From Halichoerus grypus (Eukaryota > Chordata > Mammalia > Carnivora > Phocidae): a stretch of DNA of 64,000 bases. Shown here in pieces: positions 49,486 to 62,560 of this stretch; position 1 is the stretch's first letter; every line of letters begins with the position of its first letter. A model generated the notes under the pieces. That model made no database searches, had not been told where the DNA came from, and worked only from the letters and a program-made list of their open reading frames with translations. A program made the position numbers and the translations under genes. The stretch lies in contig NC_135722.1 in assembly GCF_964656455.1 (NCBI RefSeq), positions 87,911,313-87,975,312 of the forward strand. The letters are read 5' to 3'.

Positions 49486-50124
49486 AGGTGTGCCCTTCCT
49501 TGCTCCTGTGAATCTTCTCTCCTTGGGCTCTCCTCCCTGCATTTCCACAAGGAAAGTCTTCCTGCCCTGGGCACCACCAAGTTCTAATACACCTCCCAAG
49601 TGTGATGTGTTCTCCCTGGCACAGTGAGCGCTGGATGCACTCACCTTTATCATCACTTCTGGACTTTTACTGCAAGAATGTTTTGGTCATCTCTGACACC
49701 TACCCAGAGAGGTCAGATATCTTCGACAGGACAAAGGATGGTACGTTCTCACTAAGTTATCCCCAAGAGGGACTCCACCTGGGCCTCACACAAAAGAGTG
49801 TCTGCATTGGGTCATGAGCCTGACTCTGACCTGGCCTTTGAGGGCTGTACCAAGGCTCAGAGGGCTAGGTGGGCTTCCTGGCCCTGCTCCACCCCCAGCC
49901 CTCCCTCGTATCGCCCTCTTTTTTCTCAGCTCTCTAGGGACTGACTCAGGCTCCCCGGCCCAGCACCAGAGCCCCACCTGCTGCAGGCACCCTGAGTGCC
50001 AGAAGCTGCTTAGGTCAGATCTGCTCAACTCAGACCCCTGGGGAGCGTGCCTCAAGCCTCCACCAGCCCCGCACCTGGCAGCCGCTGTGCCTACCCCTGG
50101 AGCAGCGCAGGCCTGGCAGGCTTA

Positions 50125-50394
<270 letters not shown>

Positions 50395-51628
50395 TCACCT
50401 ACTCTCCTTCTGAGCTGGCAGGGTGGCCCAGGGCTACCCCAGGGGGCGGTCCAGATTGCTGATCGACTCACGCTCTGGGGGGCAAGTTGACCCTTATGCA
50501 AACTCAGTGGGTTTTTTGCAGGTTACCCTGGGTGAGGAGGGATTTGGGGCAGTCGGGTGGGGATGGGGGAGCCGACGGAGCACGTTCCTTGTTGGGTCTG
50601 TAGAGAGGAGCATGGGGAACAGGGGAGGCCGTGAGGAGTGGTTACCCAGGGCGCATGTGCAGTGTTCTGATGGAGCTTGAGCGCTGGGCTCTTTGAGGCC
50701 TCAGCAGAAATGCCCCTGACTAGCCGTGCGGAGCTGTCAGGCTGGAAGGGGATATGAAAGTGAGCATTTATTTTATAGGTGAGGCCAGTGAGACCCACCC
50801 AGAGAGGTTAAGCATCCAGCTCAAGGTCACACAAGGGAAGGGTGGGGCCCAGAGCTGTGGTTGCCTCTAATTTCAGTTTCCTTATCTGTAAACAGGTATA
50901 AGAATAGCTTTTTCAGAGCTGATAGGTGGGCTAAATGAGAAAAATCTTGGTACAGGTGTCTAGCTCGAAGATATGCCCAGCAGTTTTCATATGGGTTCTC
51001 CAGGATGTGCTGGTGCATCTTACACAGCCGTGACTCAGTTGGGAGGCTGCCCGCCTCCTGGGGACCGTGCTCTGTCATGCTCTCTTGCCTGACTCCTGAA
51101 GATGAGAGCTTCCTGTCTAAATTCTGATGATTCAGCTTGCCTAGGAACAAGGGCAGAATGTCAGCTCTGCGGATGGGGGAGTCCCTATGTAAGACCCTCA
51201 GTCTGCCCACTCATACTGTCCCACCCCCTGGTACAAGTCTGGCTTGTGGAGAGATATGGATGGAAGAAAGGAAGCCTTGCACTTGTCAGAGATCTCCTCC
51301 CCGCCAAAGCACCGTAATAAGATGCTCCCACTATTTCAACCCCCATCAAATCACAGAAGCCCCAGGTCACAGACTGGGTGTGATGTTCCCTATATCACAT
51401 AATCACACCAAAGTAAATTGTCTGCTTTTCAGAAAAGAAGGGAGGAATCTGTAACCCAGAATCAATTTATAATCTACATAATCTATAATTATACAATCTA
51501 TCATTGTGAAGATGAGATGGAATACTATACGAAAAATGCTTAGAAGAGTCTCTGGCACCTAGTGCCACCTGATAAATGTCAGCTATGATGATTCCTGGTG
51601 CTCGAGGACAAGTTTTCTTAGGCTACTT

Positions 51629-51966
51629 GTTAGAGGCTGAATTGTTCCCTTAAATTCACATGTTAAAGCCCTAATTCCAATTCCTCAGAATCTGATGTAT
51701 TTGGAGAAAGGGCCTCTAAAGAGGTGATTCAGTTGACGTGAGGCTCTTCGGGTGGGCCCTAATCCAATCTGACTGGTGTCCTTATAAGAAGAGGATATCT
51801 GGACACATAGAGTCCACCATGTGGAGAGGCGGCAAGCCATCTGCAGCCAAGGAGAAGAGCCCGCCAGCACCCTGACCTTGGACTTCCAGCCTCCAGAACT
51901 GTGAGAAAATAAATTTCTGTTGCTTAAGCCACCCAGTCTGTGGTACTTTGTTATGGTGGCCTGAAT
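51629..51966 (+). mobile_element. MLT1-type LTR (ERVL-MaLR), old solo LTR
   Basis: The MLT1 consensus is followed in order: 'gttagaggctgaattgttcccttaaattcacatgttaaagccctaattcc', 'gatgtatttggagaaagggcctc', 'gtccttataagaagaggatatctggacacatagag', 'cttggacttccagcctccagaactgtgagaaaataaatttctgttgcttaagccacccagtctgtggtactttgttatggtggcctga'. No internal coding sequence is attached. Confidence 0.9.
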
Positions 51967-53695
51967 ACACCACCTTTACTTAACCCCTCCCAATACCTGT
52001 AAAATTACAATTTGCTCCACCAGCTAACCATCGCTGTTTCTCCCAGGGCCATTCACAACCCCGGCAGGAGGACAGCCAGATTTCAAAGAAAAAGGCTTTT
52101 CTGTGGCTGCTTCTGGCTGAGATCGGGGAAGAATTACTGGAACCTACTCCAGGAAGTCTGCTCCTGCACCAGAAGGCTTTGGATCGTATAGATATGGCCA
52201 GAGATGGCAGTTTCCAAGCTGAGCTGCCTGCACAATATTGAAAGGCTCACATGCCCCAACCAAGTGGGTATCCCTTGATCCCGGCCTAAAATATGCTGGT
52301 ATCCTTCTTCACTTTCCACCTAGTGCCCTTGTTCATGCTCAGAGGAAAGCTGGGCTTCCTGGAACCACTGTCTTTTGGTTATTAGACCCATTCTCCATGT
52401 CAGTTAGGGAGCAGACCTGGCTCCATATCCCAAACCAGTTTTGAGTTGCCATCCAGGCCCTCGGTGTTACAATTCCAAGTTGAAAAACGAGACATTGTAA
52501 CCGTCCAGAGAGTTGAGCTTGAGTCCCTGAAATTCTGGGGGTTCTGCACTAGGAGCAGAGATGCATTACCCCCTAGGACCTCTAAGTGCGCTTTTGGTGA
52601 TAAAGGGGAACACTCACCAGTTCGGCTACAAAAAGAGACGATATACATGTAAGGAATCAGGTATCATCTTCTACTATGGAGAGGGGCTTTATAGTTGGTC
52701 AATCATGCACAAATCTTGGAGTTTCCAATTAAAGAATTTCTTATCTCCCTTCCTCTAGGTTAGGAGAAAAGATGGTGGAATAATGGAAGGAAAGAGGCAG
52801 GACTAGGGATAGTGATGCTCCGGGGAAGCAGGAAAGATCCCTCCCCTCATTATCCCCAAAGAGAGTGGGCCAGAAAACAAGAGAAGGCAGGGTTTCAAGT
52901 CCAAGGGGACCAAATAGGTGGCAAAACCAAGGTTCGCAGCAACAGAAAACAGATGAGACAAAGCAGGGGTGCTGGTGGCAGACCATGGAGAGGCTTCTTA
53001 GGGAAATGAGAATGAAGAGCTTACAGGACAAAGGGTAGGGGTGGTAGAGGGCACAAAACCTGTTTGAACTCATTTTGGAATGTAGTTCACAATCAAAGGA
53101 AACGTCAGCCAAGTGGCAACATCAAGGAGGAGAGATCCCTGATTTCCTCCGGAACGTCGCTGGTTCCTCCTGCCAGCTAGTCTTCGTCCTGTGGTCCAGG
53201 CACGGATGCTTCCTTGCCTTCTCTGTCAGACTCTTTCCTCTCTGACAACATGCTTGCACACTCTGCCCTCATGCAGCCCACCGTGCACATCCCCTGGTCA
53301 GGTGGAGCTCCCTCGAAAGTTGTAAATACATCCTGCCACGACCCCGGCTCAACTGCCTCGAGAACTCTCTCCATGTTGGCCGCAGCAAATCTACTCTCAT
53401 CTCCTTGTGTTCCCACAACTCAGTTTTGCCCCAGCAGCCCCGCTTAGGTGTCACGACCCCCCAGCTGCCACAATTCCTGCCTGAAGCTAACTGTCCTCAC
53501 TGTTCTCCTCAGCAGGCCCTGCTCACATACGCTTTGTCAGCCCCTGTGTTGTGGGCACCCTTTCTTTGTTCTTTCCACCTGCACGCACGTCTGATGCTTC
53601 CCATTTTCTAAGGTAAATGAGATCTTCGTCACCCCATGAAACCTTCCCTGATAATTCCCTCTGACTCATTTGAGCTTTTAAAAGCCCAGTGAGAA

Positions 53696-53882
53696 GGGGC
53701 GCCTGGGTGGCTCAGTCGGTTAAGCATCTGCCTTTGCTCAGGTCATGATCCCAGGGTCCTGGGATCGAGCCCTGAATTGGGCGCCCTGTTCAGCGGGCAG
53801 TCTGCTTCTCCCTCTTCCTCCCTCCCCCTCGCTCATGCTCACTCTTTCTCTCAAATAAATAAAAATCTTAAAAAAAAAAAAA
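53696..53882 (+). mobile_element. CAN-SINE with perfect 16-bp target duplication
   Basis: A well-preserved copy: head GGGGCGCCTGGGTGGCTCAG, box GGTCATGATCCCAGGGTCCT/GATCGAGCCCTG, CT-rich middle, AATAAATAAAAATCTT and an A tail of about 17. It is flanked by identical copies of AAAAGCCCAGTGAGAA at 53680-53695 and 53883-53898. It is the least degraded insertion in the window and so probably the youngest. Confidence 0.97.
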
Positions 53883-53920
53883 AAAAGCCCAGTGAGAATA
53901 CTGCTCAGGTAGGTGTGTGC

Positions 53921-53952
53921 ATGCACACACACACACACATACACACACACAC
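53921..53952 (+). repeat. (CA)n microsatellite
   Basis: CA units interrupted by TA lie just downstream of the young CAN-SINE. Confidence 0.92.
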
Positions 53953-55499
53953 TTTCTCTCTTTTCTATTTCCAGTCATTGATAGAAAAGGGCTTTATTTT
54001 TTTTTTCTTATAACAATATGGAGAAAAGAATTTGTAGTTGAGGGAGGCTGGGAAGAGAGAGAAGATGAAGGAGAACGACTCTATGTCTAGCTTGCTGGAC
54101 AGAATTAAGAAACCTAATAAGAGCTGGATGCCAGAGATGAGAGCCCCTAGGTGGGAATAATAGATCTGGGCAGCCAAACAAGCTGATTGAAGACCCTGGT
54201 GAAAACTTAAAGTTGGGGAGGAGAACATTCTCACCGTCTCTGAAAGGAAATAACACCCCTCTTGCCATTCAAGGCTGAGAGCTATAGGAGCATCCCAAGA
54301 CCACATCCCTGGCAAGTATGCTTCTGTCTTGAAGATGGGGAGCCTTCTCTAAATAGCTGTGGTGGCAGTGGGTGCAGTGAGGGGGGACAGGCCTAGAGGA
54401 AAAGGCAAACGGGGAACACGGCGCTGAGCATCTGTGGCTGACAGACTTGTGTGAGAGCATCATGTTACTGCTGGGGACTCATGGGGGCCACTGGGGGGGG
54501 GTAACAGATATGGGTGTAAGCACCAAGGTACTGCTTTTATCATGTGAGAAGCTATTGAGCTGGTCGATGTTTCGATCACATACTTATAGCTTTTACACAT
54601 GTGCAGCTCTTACTATTTTATGTCTTATAGAGCTGTTTGCTTTTACTTAAACTCTTAAAACTTCTAAAAGTTTAAACATGAAACTTACTTGTACTGAAAA
54701 CTCGTTACAGGAAGGACTTGTTGGTGTTCAAGAACTTTTCGCTGATGACTTGTTGATAAGAATTTAATTTTGGGATGAGAGACTGAATTTAGAAAGACCT
54801 TCAGCATGAAATTCACCAACCATTCTCAGAGTGACTAAGTTCCTTCAGTTTGTAACAACTTCACTTTTTCTATTGACTTTGGACATGACAGAGAAGACAA
54901 GTTGTTCTTTTGAAGACTGTTAAAATCCAGGTTGCTTTAGAACATGCTACATAAAAATTGACTTCAAAGTGAAAAAGACAGAAGGTATGGGCTCCCTAAC
55001 CCCATGTGGCCCGCAGTTCTAAGGTTAATCCTTTGGCCTCATAGTCATCACTGAGAAAGCAAGCCCTGGATTGGCTTAGTAATTGGGTACTAAGAAGCAT
55101 CTTTCCTTTGCTCTGCTAATTGCTGGGAGGCAAGGCCTATAAATCAGGATGCTCTGGTCCCTCAACCACTGAGTTCCTAGGCCCAGAGGGAGGCACATGG
55201 TCCCTCGATTCCAAGCACATCTGTACCCCACTTGACCTATTTGCCAGAAAGCTCAGGCAAGGTCAGCTACCGGGAGTGGCAGCTGGAGTTCTGAGCTAAG
55301 TGGTTGGCCCTATTTGCCCATAGAAATGCTGACCAAACTGTGTCAACCATCCTTCCCATGATCCCCTGCTGGTCCAGGCAGCCAGCAGAGGTATATGGCC
55401 AATGGGGCACTTGTCTCGGTATGGGGCACTCCTTACCCAATTTGGGTGAGGTGCTTTTAGCACATCACTTATAATATATCCCATGGTCTCATTATTGAA

Positions 55500-55720
55500 A
55501 AGAGGTCATAGCAGATAATTATCATAGCATTTAGTAAGTGCAAGACACTGTTTATATGAGTAATCCAATTTAATCCTTTTAGCAATTCTATGAGGGATGC
55601 ACGATATATTATTACCTCCATTTTTTTCAGATGGGAAAATGGCTATTCAGGGAAGTGAAAGAACTCACTCAGGTCACACAGCAAGTGAGTGTGATCTGGG
55701 ATTCAAATTCAAGTCTGCTG
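55500..55720 (-). mobile_element. MIR SINE, near full length
   Basis: In reverse orientation: 'atcatagcatttagtaagtgcaagacactgtttatatgagtaatccaatttaatccttttagcaattctatgagg', 'cagatgggaaaatggctattcagggaagtgaaagaactcactcaggtcacacagcaagtgag'. Confidence 0.82.
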
Positions 55721-55789
55721 CCTGGTCACCTCCCAGGGAGACTGTGCGCGCTTTGAGGACAACTCTTGAGTTCATTGTAACTTACAGCC

Positions 55790-56035
55790 CAATCTTTGGA
55801 GTTGGAGAAATACTAATTCCAATCTGAGCTCCATCAATTGCTCATTAGCGCATCACCGATTGTGATTCATGTATACTCTCTGAACTTCTTGTCCTTATCC
55901 GTAGAACGCGGATAATAACAGTACCTCACCTGGTAGATTTTGAATAAAGGTAAAATGAGATAATATAAGTGAATGTCCCAAATCAAGTGTCTAAAGTTCT
56001 TAGAATATAGTAAATACTCAAATATAAAAGCAGCC
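55790..56035 (+). mobile_element. MIR SINE whose 3' half is part of a tandem duplication
   Basis: 'ctttggagttggagaaatactaattccaatctgagctcc', 'tctgaacttcttgtccttatccgtagaacgcggataataacagtacctcacctggtag' and 'aatgagataatataagtgaatg...agtaaatactc' follow MIR order. The 3' part is included in the 123-bp duplication. Confidence 0.72.
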
Positions 56036-56183
56036 CCAATGCTGAGAGATGGCATTGGGATTTTGAACAAAGGTAAGATGAGATAATATAAGTGAATGTC
56101 CCAAATCAAGTGTCTAAAGTTCTTAGAATATAGTAAATAATCAAATTTAAAAGAAGCCCCAATGCTGAGAGATGGCACTGGGA
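55938..56183 (+). repeat. 123-bp direct tandem duplication (two copies)
   Basis: Copy 1 (55938-56060) and copy 2 (56061-56183) align without gaps and differ at only six positions by my count, about 95% identity. The unit starts TTTTGAA[T/C]AAAGGTAA and ends GAGAGATGGCA[T/C]TGGGA. It contains MIR 3' sequence plus flanking unique sequence. The duplication explains the repeated peptide in the minus-strand frame here, which is not a gene. Confidence 0.96.
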
Positions 56184-56686
56184 TCTTTGTATTGGAGTTG
56201 TGAGATGGAGCTGGGGGGGTAGGTGGGGCAGGGAGGGGGATGCAGATAAAACCAAAGATATACCTCCTTCTCCCCTGTGTGGGTTACTTGAACGGAAGTT
56301 GCTTAAGGTTCAAAATTAGCAAGTTTGGAGATAATAGTTAGATTCTGAAATGCAAATTCCATGGGTTTCTGAGAACAGAGTCTGCTTTGCTAATGTTTCC
56401 ACTCTTCTTTTTCGAACCATGGATGTTGTTCCGTTGCAGCCTGAAACCTCTCTTTCTGGCTTCTGAGTTGAGGCTTCTAGATGGCACAGATAGCATTCTG
56501 TTAAATAGCCATGCAAGGGAGAGGAAGAGCCATTTATTGCTGAGCTAATCAAAATAGAGGTGGCCAGCATTTACTCATATTGCCATTCATACATCATACG
56601 TGCAATAACCATCAGAAAAATGCCATGTGTATGTCTGTGAATTCACTAATAAAAAAAAACTTTCTTCATTTTGGAATTTGTCATAT

Positions 56687-56699
56687 ATATATATATTTC
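56687..56699 (+). repeat. (TA)n microsatellite
   Basis: Six to seven TA units followed by a T-rich run lie in intron 1. Confidence 0.8.
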
Positions 56700-56919
56700 T
56701 TTCTTTCTTCTTTTTAAAAAAATACTAGCAGACGTGTCTTCCCAAATTTGTTTTCCTTAGATTAAGGCAAATGTTCTCCGTGTGCACGTCAGTTGAGTGA
56801 TAGGGGCATGTGGTCAGAGCACTGCCACATGATGGCCTGGCTGATATTAATGATGAGCAAACATTTACATCTCTGAAAAAGCTTTGCTGAAACAGAGATG
56901 GAAAAGCCGCCAGAGTAGC

Positions 56920-56938
56920 AAAAAAAAAAAAAAAAAAT
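56920..56938 (+). repeat. Poly-A tract
   Basis: A run of about 18 A lies here. No retroposon body was recognised. Confidence 0.75.
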
Positions 56939-57859
56939 GTTTAAGACGGTGCCTGGACCATCTCCCCCTTCTATCCAGGAACACACAAAAGAAATTTCTG
57001 CCATGGTCCTGTCCGCAGAAGAATACACATATAATCCACACTTATGAACCAAACAGAGTCAGGGGAGGAAAAGTCCCAGACGCCACCATGGAGGGGAGAA
57101 CCCTTTTCTTTGCTCATCCTTACAGTTAGGTTGAGTTTTTACGCTCGCATAGGGAATGAACCAAGACATGGGACCCCAAGAAGCACGAATTCTATAGTGT
57201 TTCCTCCCCCTTCCTTTCCCTCTCTCCTGCCCTGAACCCTTCAAGGACAGGTCTCTGTGGCCAGTGAGCTTTCTGGAGGTGGGTGAAAGGGCTGTCAAAA
57301 GCAACCCCACCAAGTTCCCTGCTGCTTGCTGCCCTGCTCAGCGGGCCGCTTGACTCCCAGACCAGGCCTCTGGAAAGCTCATCTCTGGGTCACGGCAGGG
57401 AGCATACCAGCTTTGGCTTTTTATTACATTCTTTGCATAATGACATGAAGTCCCTTTTCTTGCCAGCCAGAGAGCATACAAAATTCAGACAAGATTCTAA
57501 GAAGCAAAATGCTTTGTCTTCTCTGCTTTCAGAAATCAGCAAGCTCCGCAGCAGTGGGAGCATCCAGCTCGGGGTGGTGGGGCAGGGGGTCCTCATCATA
57601 GTCACATCTAAAGCTGTTAGTTAGTTCAAGCATTTTGCTTCTCTCTCTTCTCTAATTGCTGGCCATGTACCCACTTCTTCCCCATTATTTTGGTCCCACA
57701 GAGGGCAGGTGGACAAAGAGAAAAGAAGACAAACTATATGACAAGTTGGATAAGGAAGAAGATGGAAAACATCAGTCAGTCACCAAATATTAAGCAGCAG
57801 CCCCTCGGCACGTGGTAAGTCCCGGAACTGCCTGGACTCATATCTGCCCGGTTGTCTTT

Positions 57860-58315
57860 TCCCAAAAGGGCCATGATAATATTTCCAATCTTTGCCACTG
57901 GCCATCAGCATACAGGCTCTCTTTCCCTTCCTCTTGAACCCAGATGGGACTTTATGACTGCCTCAACAAACGGAAGGTGGCAGAAGTGACCTTGCAGGAC
58001 TTCCAAGGCGAGGTGATAAAGGGCATTATGACTTCCATCTGCTTCTTGGTCTCTCTTGGGCCTCCAGTCCTTGGAAACCAGCTGCCATGCCACAAGGAAG
58101 CCCAAACCGGCCCAAGCAGAGAAACTACGTGCATGGAGAGGCCCACATGGAGAGGGACCCGGGGCCACCAGCAACCAGCCACCAGCCAGCATAGACCTCC
58201 AGACTTGGGGGTGATGAGCCTGCAGATGTAGGTTATGCCCACGAGCATCATAGTTGTTGTATGCCGCTAAGTTTTGGTATAATTTCTTACGTAGCCATAG
58301 TAACTGGAACATTTC
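57860..58315 (+). mobile_element. MaLR-like LTR relic (MLT1 group, subfamily uncertain)
   Basis: 'ttatgactgcctcaacaaacggaaggtggcagaagtgacc', 'ccagctgccatgccacaaggaagccc', 'ggagaggcccacatggagaggga' and 'ccgctaagttttggtataatttcttacgtagccatagtaactgg' match the order of a common MaLR-type LTR. It is strongly diverged, and the frames on both strands here derive from it. Confidence 0.6.
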
Positions 58316-58587
58316 CTATCACTTTAATCAGCAACAAGAGAACCCAGATTCAGAGGATGCAGAGCATGATCGTCTGCATATTCTTTTCACTATGGTTACT
58401 GACATTGGCTATAGGAATCAGCGCCAGGACTCACTAGATGGGGAAACTGAGGCACAAAGCACAAGCTCTCTGGGTTCACACAGTGAGGGAGAGTCAGTCT
58501 CAGCCTTCAAGCCTAACTCCTCTGATAACCACCTAGTGGAAGTAACCCTACACAACAAGAAAACACAAAGGAGAAGCGAACCAGGGC

Positions 58588-58608
58588 TACATTTTTTTTT
58601 TTTTTTAA
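58588..58608 (+). repeat. Poly-T tract
   Basis: A run of about 16 T followed by AATTAG lies in intron 1. Confidence 0.75.
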
Positions 58609-58664
58609 TTAGAAAGAATAAATAGAACAAGTACTATCTGATACTCTGAAGCTCACAAGGGACT

Positions 58665-58805
58665 TTTACAATCGTTACCTCATTTAGCCTTTTAAGAGGT
58701 TTGTTAGGATCCTTATGTTATTAAAAAGGAAACTGAGGCTTAAAGAGGTTCATATTGCCTTAGGTCCCTCAACTAGCGAATGGCCCAACTAGTAGCCTAT
58801 GTGCA
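58665..58805 (-). mobile_element. MIR SINE fragment
   Basis: In reverse orientation: 'acctcatttagccttttaagaggtttgttaggatcc', 'aaaaaggaaactgaggcttaaagaggttcatattgccttaggtccctcaactagcgaatgg'. Confidence 0.7.
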
Positions 58806-61800
58806 AAACATACACTCTTCCCCCAAACTCCTTCCAGCCCGCTGACTATAATCCTAGGTTGGGCCACAGAGCCAAACCTGCCACGGAAACTCAGAGTGCT
58901 TCGCTGATTTCTAAGGTATTTTATGGAACTCTGTCCCCTCCCTCCCCCTCTCTCCATCCCCTTCCCCCCAACCCCACTTAAATCTTCACTTACTGGGGAG
59001 GGGGCTTCTGCAGCGGGCAACCCAGGGAAAGGCAGCCAGCCAAGTTCCTAGACAATGGAATTAGAATCCTTTGCAGATGAAAGTACTTTATTTAATGGAG
59101 TTTAATAAATTAAGGGAATGAGCCTAAATGAGTTCAGAGAAGAGGGTCTCTGTGTTCTATAAAGGCATGCCTTGTAACAGAATCCAGAGCTGTGGCCTGT
59201 GTTAATCACGGTCCCCATTAGATACTTCTCCAGCTCTCCCGTGGTATCTACCTTTGCCTGTTGACTTTGAGTTTTCACAGTCACTATTTTGACCATAACC
59301 ACATTTAAAGGGCATCTCTAAACATCAAAGTTAAATTCTCCTCCCACAGAGAATGATTTTACTGCTGAAAAGAAAAAAGTGCTGAATATGGAAACTGACA
59401 GGAAGGGGATAGAAGGTTAGTCTGAACCCCAAGACGGGAACATATTATAGTATGCTTTACTTTCTGTTTCTTTACAATGGGTCTGACCGCTCTTCAACCT
59501 GCTTTTTCTCAATGACAGTGGGGGTAGCCAAAGGGTCAGCAAAGATCCGTTGTGTAGTGTTTGTTACCTTTGACCATCCAGGGGGTCGAGCTCCTCTCCC
59601 ATAATAGGGGGTGACCTGGGGCCTGAGGTGGAGCCCACAGTGTTGGAGGGATAGGACCGAATGGGGTTGGGAAGCTGAGGTTCACTAAGGTTAGGAAGCT
59701 TGGATGCTCTCCTCCGTGAAATGGAGCCCATGTTCTCCTGTGTGTTCAGATGGGCCAAAGGGGGGAAATTAAGCCCTTGCTGGTACAATAGGGCAATGAA
59801 CGAATGAGCTGTCAACCAGCAAAGCAGAACCCCAGACGCCATGAGGAAAAGCAGACAGGGAAGACAGAAGTCCTGGAAGGCCATCCAGATACACCAGCGG
59901 AAGTCATTCCTTACGTATGTATTTCACTGCTCATCACTTGCATCAGGACTGCATTCTGCCTGCTTTCACAGAGCTGGCTATTCCAGTCATCAAACATACT
60001 GGAATACTTCCACACCAGTGACTCCTTTCCCCTCTCTGCCCGGGGACACCTAACGGGTCAATGATTGGCACAGCAGGTCCTCCAGGACCCCGCTCTAAAA
60101 CAAGGGTTTGGCACCCTGGTACCCGCGGCATAGGGATGGTGACATATCTGCATGTTTTCCCGGACCTGGAGGGGGGTTTTCTGATGACAGAGGTGGTGGC
60201 AAGTGAGGACCAGTGAAGATCCAGCCTGGGCTGGGAGCAGTCTCTCTCCCCGCAAGAGGATCCTTGAGCATGCTTGCCTCAGAAGGGGTCAAAAGGCAAA
60301 GGGCAGAAGAAACAAACCACTTCGTCTCTCTCCTCACTCTGTAGGGTGCTGTTTTAAAAATGTGTGGCAGTAAAAGGCACCGGTTACAGGCTGGGTCAAT
60401 GCAGAGCTTTACCGGCTGTGTGAATTTGGGCAAACTAGCTACGCTCTTGGTTCCTGGAAAATTTTAACTGTCTTGCAACAAATGTGGAATGCTCTCTGAC
60501 GATGATGAACGGCCACGCTGCCCCGACCACAGAGAGCTGAAAGCTTGGAAGAAGTGTCCTCCGAGGGGACTGGCTGCAGTGTTTCCCCACAGAGTCCGCA
60601 TGTCACCCCACACAGGGCTGATCGAATAGCCTGGGAGCTGGGAAAACGTTCTCGACCGGTCCTGTTGCTTGAGAGTGGGAGCGCTACGAATTGTCCTTTG
60701 GAGCCTTGTCTTTATGGGTCTGACTTGGTAGGGGGACCAGGAGGATCTCAATCTGGTCTGTGGTGACGAGAGGGGACTCTGAGTGACAAAGGGAAGGGGG
60801 CAGTGAGGCAGTTCAGCTCGGAAAGGATGGGCTCCCCCCAGGGGCAGACAGTTGTCCAGCAGGGGTGAAATGGCACTTTCTGCAAAGTTTGTCAGTGCTG
60901 GGGAGAGGAGGAAGTGTTGGTGGCGGTTGCCCTTGGGTGTTTCTTTGACTCCTGGGGTCATGGGAACTTTCCCATCCTTTTTCTCAAAAACCAGTTCGGC
61001 TGCTGGCGGCACCCCATCCATCTTATTCTTTCTTTTCACTCCCAGTTGCTTGCTCAGTTCCCAACACCCAGTAGGGGCGCAGTGACCTCTTCTAATGGAT
61101 CAAAGCCCCACAGCTGATAAGAAACACGGAGTCCCCCCGCCCCCGCCCCGCCCAGCACCTTTTACCACCAGTTGGATTTCTCGTTCTGTCTCTTGGCTGT
61201 GGGCTATTTCGATTAAGCCTTGCACCCCAGGCTTGTCCAGTTTCTTTTTAAACAGCCACACCCAGTGTCCAGTTTAAACACAAAGCCACTGACCGCTCCT
61301 TCTCAACAGCCACTTGAGGTCCTATTCCTAGAAGCTGTGATCTTATCTGACAATTTCCTCGTGTGACAGTTTCCGTGGCAACTGGGGCCCTCATAATCAC
61401 AGGAAGCCCACGAGGAAGCATGCACACGGCAGGGGGCCCTTTGCTCTATTCCCTGCAGCTGTACCCCGGGAGCACCCCGGCAGGGGGATGAAAGCAAAAC
61501 CAGCCTCAAGAAGCAGGGTGTCCGGTCTCATGTGCCCAAGTTGGGAAATGTCTGCAAGCCACGGCTGGTACCGGCCAGGGCCAATGCCACTTCACCGTGA
61601 TGGGCAGCAAGGCGTAGCAAGAGAGACTCCATTTCCTTTCATCTCCTCACAGGGCCCTGAGCAAAGATGGTCTCCTGAATCCATTTCACAGTTCTCAATG
61701 GCTGTCTCCTTTCCATGACTCACGCCCGAAGAGCCACGTCTGGTGACCCTATGCCCATCTAGACCTGAGTGTGCAGCATTTCCAACTTTCACATCTGGAT

Positions 61801-62309
61801 GACCTATCCTAGCCAAGGTGCTTCGTTGTGTTGTGGTCCCATGGCATCTGGTTACCATATTGTTGCAGCGATGTGCGGCCAGGTCCCTGAGGATGGAGGT
61901 CATGGAAGGAGGTGGTGCCTAAGGAGGTCTGTCTCTGGGCCGGCTGAGCAGCCCTGACCCCATCTCTGCCCAGCTCCTGTGCTTTACATTATCCTACTGT
62001 TCCATTCCTCGGGTGCCTTCTGCTCACGTTTCCCTTCTGTCTTCTTCACTCTTCCTGCGTCCGGCTCCCATTCCTTCTCTTTCTCTTGCTCCTTCTCTTG
62101 CATTTCAATGTTCTGTTTTAAATTGATTCTCCTCTTGTTATATAAGACCCTGCACTCCAAACCTTTAGACTCCTATTTGATATACATTTCTTGACTGCTC
62201 TCTGGGTGTCTGCAAATACCTATGTGAAAACCAGCTTCCTTTTCCCTTTGCTCAAACCAGCTGTCCCTGCACAGCCCTGCCTTCCACATCCCCTCTGTCT
62301 CATCAGATC

Positions 62310-62560
62310 TCATTTACTCACCAAACTTTTATGGAGGACCTAACTAGGGGTCAGGCATTCGGCTAGGCAACAGGGGTCACAAAGATAAATGAGACTCTAA
62401 AATCACACACTTGCCCTTAAGGAGTTCAAGTCTGGGCAGAAGACTGATGCAAACATCGATACTTGTGTGGGGGTGGGAAGACAGGCAGTGAGTGAGGGGC
62501 TCAGGGGCAGCCTCCTGGAGGAGGTGGAGCCCGAGATGGGTGAAGGGGACCTTCCGGAAC
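62310..62560 (+). mobile_element. L2-like LINE fragment
   Basis: 'catttactcaccaaacttttatggaggacctaactaggggtcaggcattcggctaggcaacaggggtcacaaag', 'gcccttaaggagttcaagtctgg' and 'gggcagcctcctggaggaggtggagcc' match the L2 3' part in order. Confidence 0.7.

Noticed and set aside
55867..56178. 103-codon frame with an internally repeated peptide, resembling a repeat protein
   Set aside because: The peptide repeat is the translation of the 123-bp tandem duplication, which contains MIR sequence.
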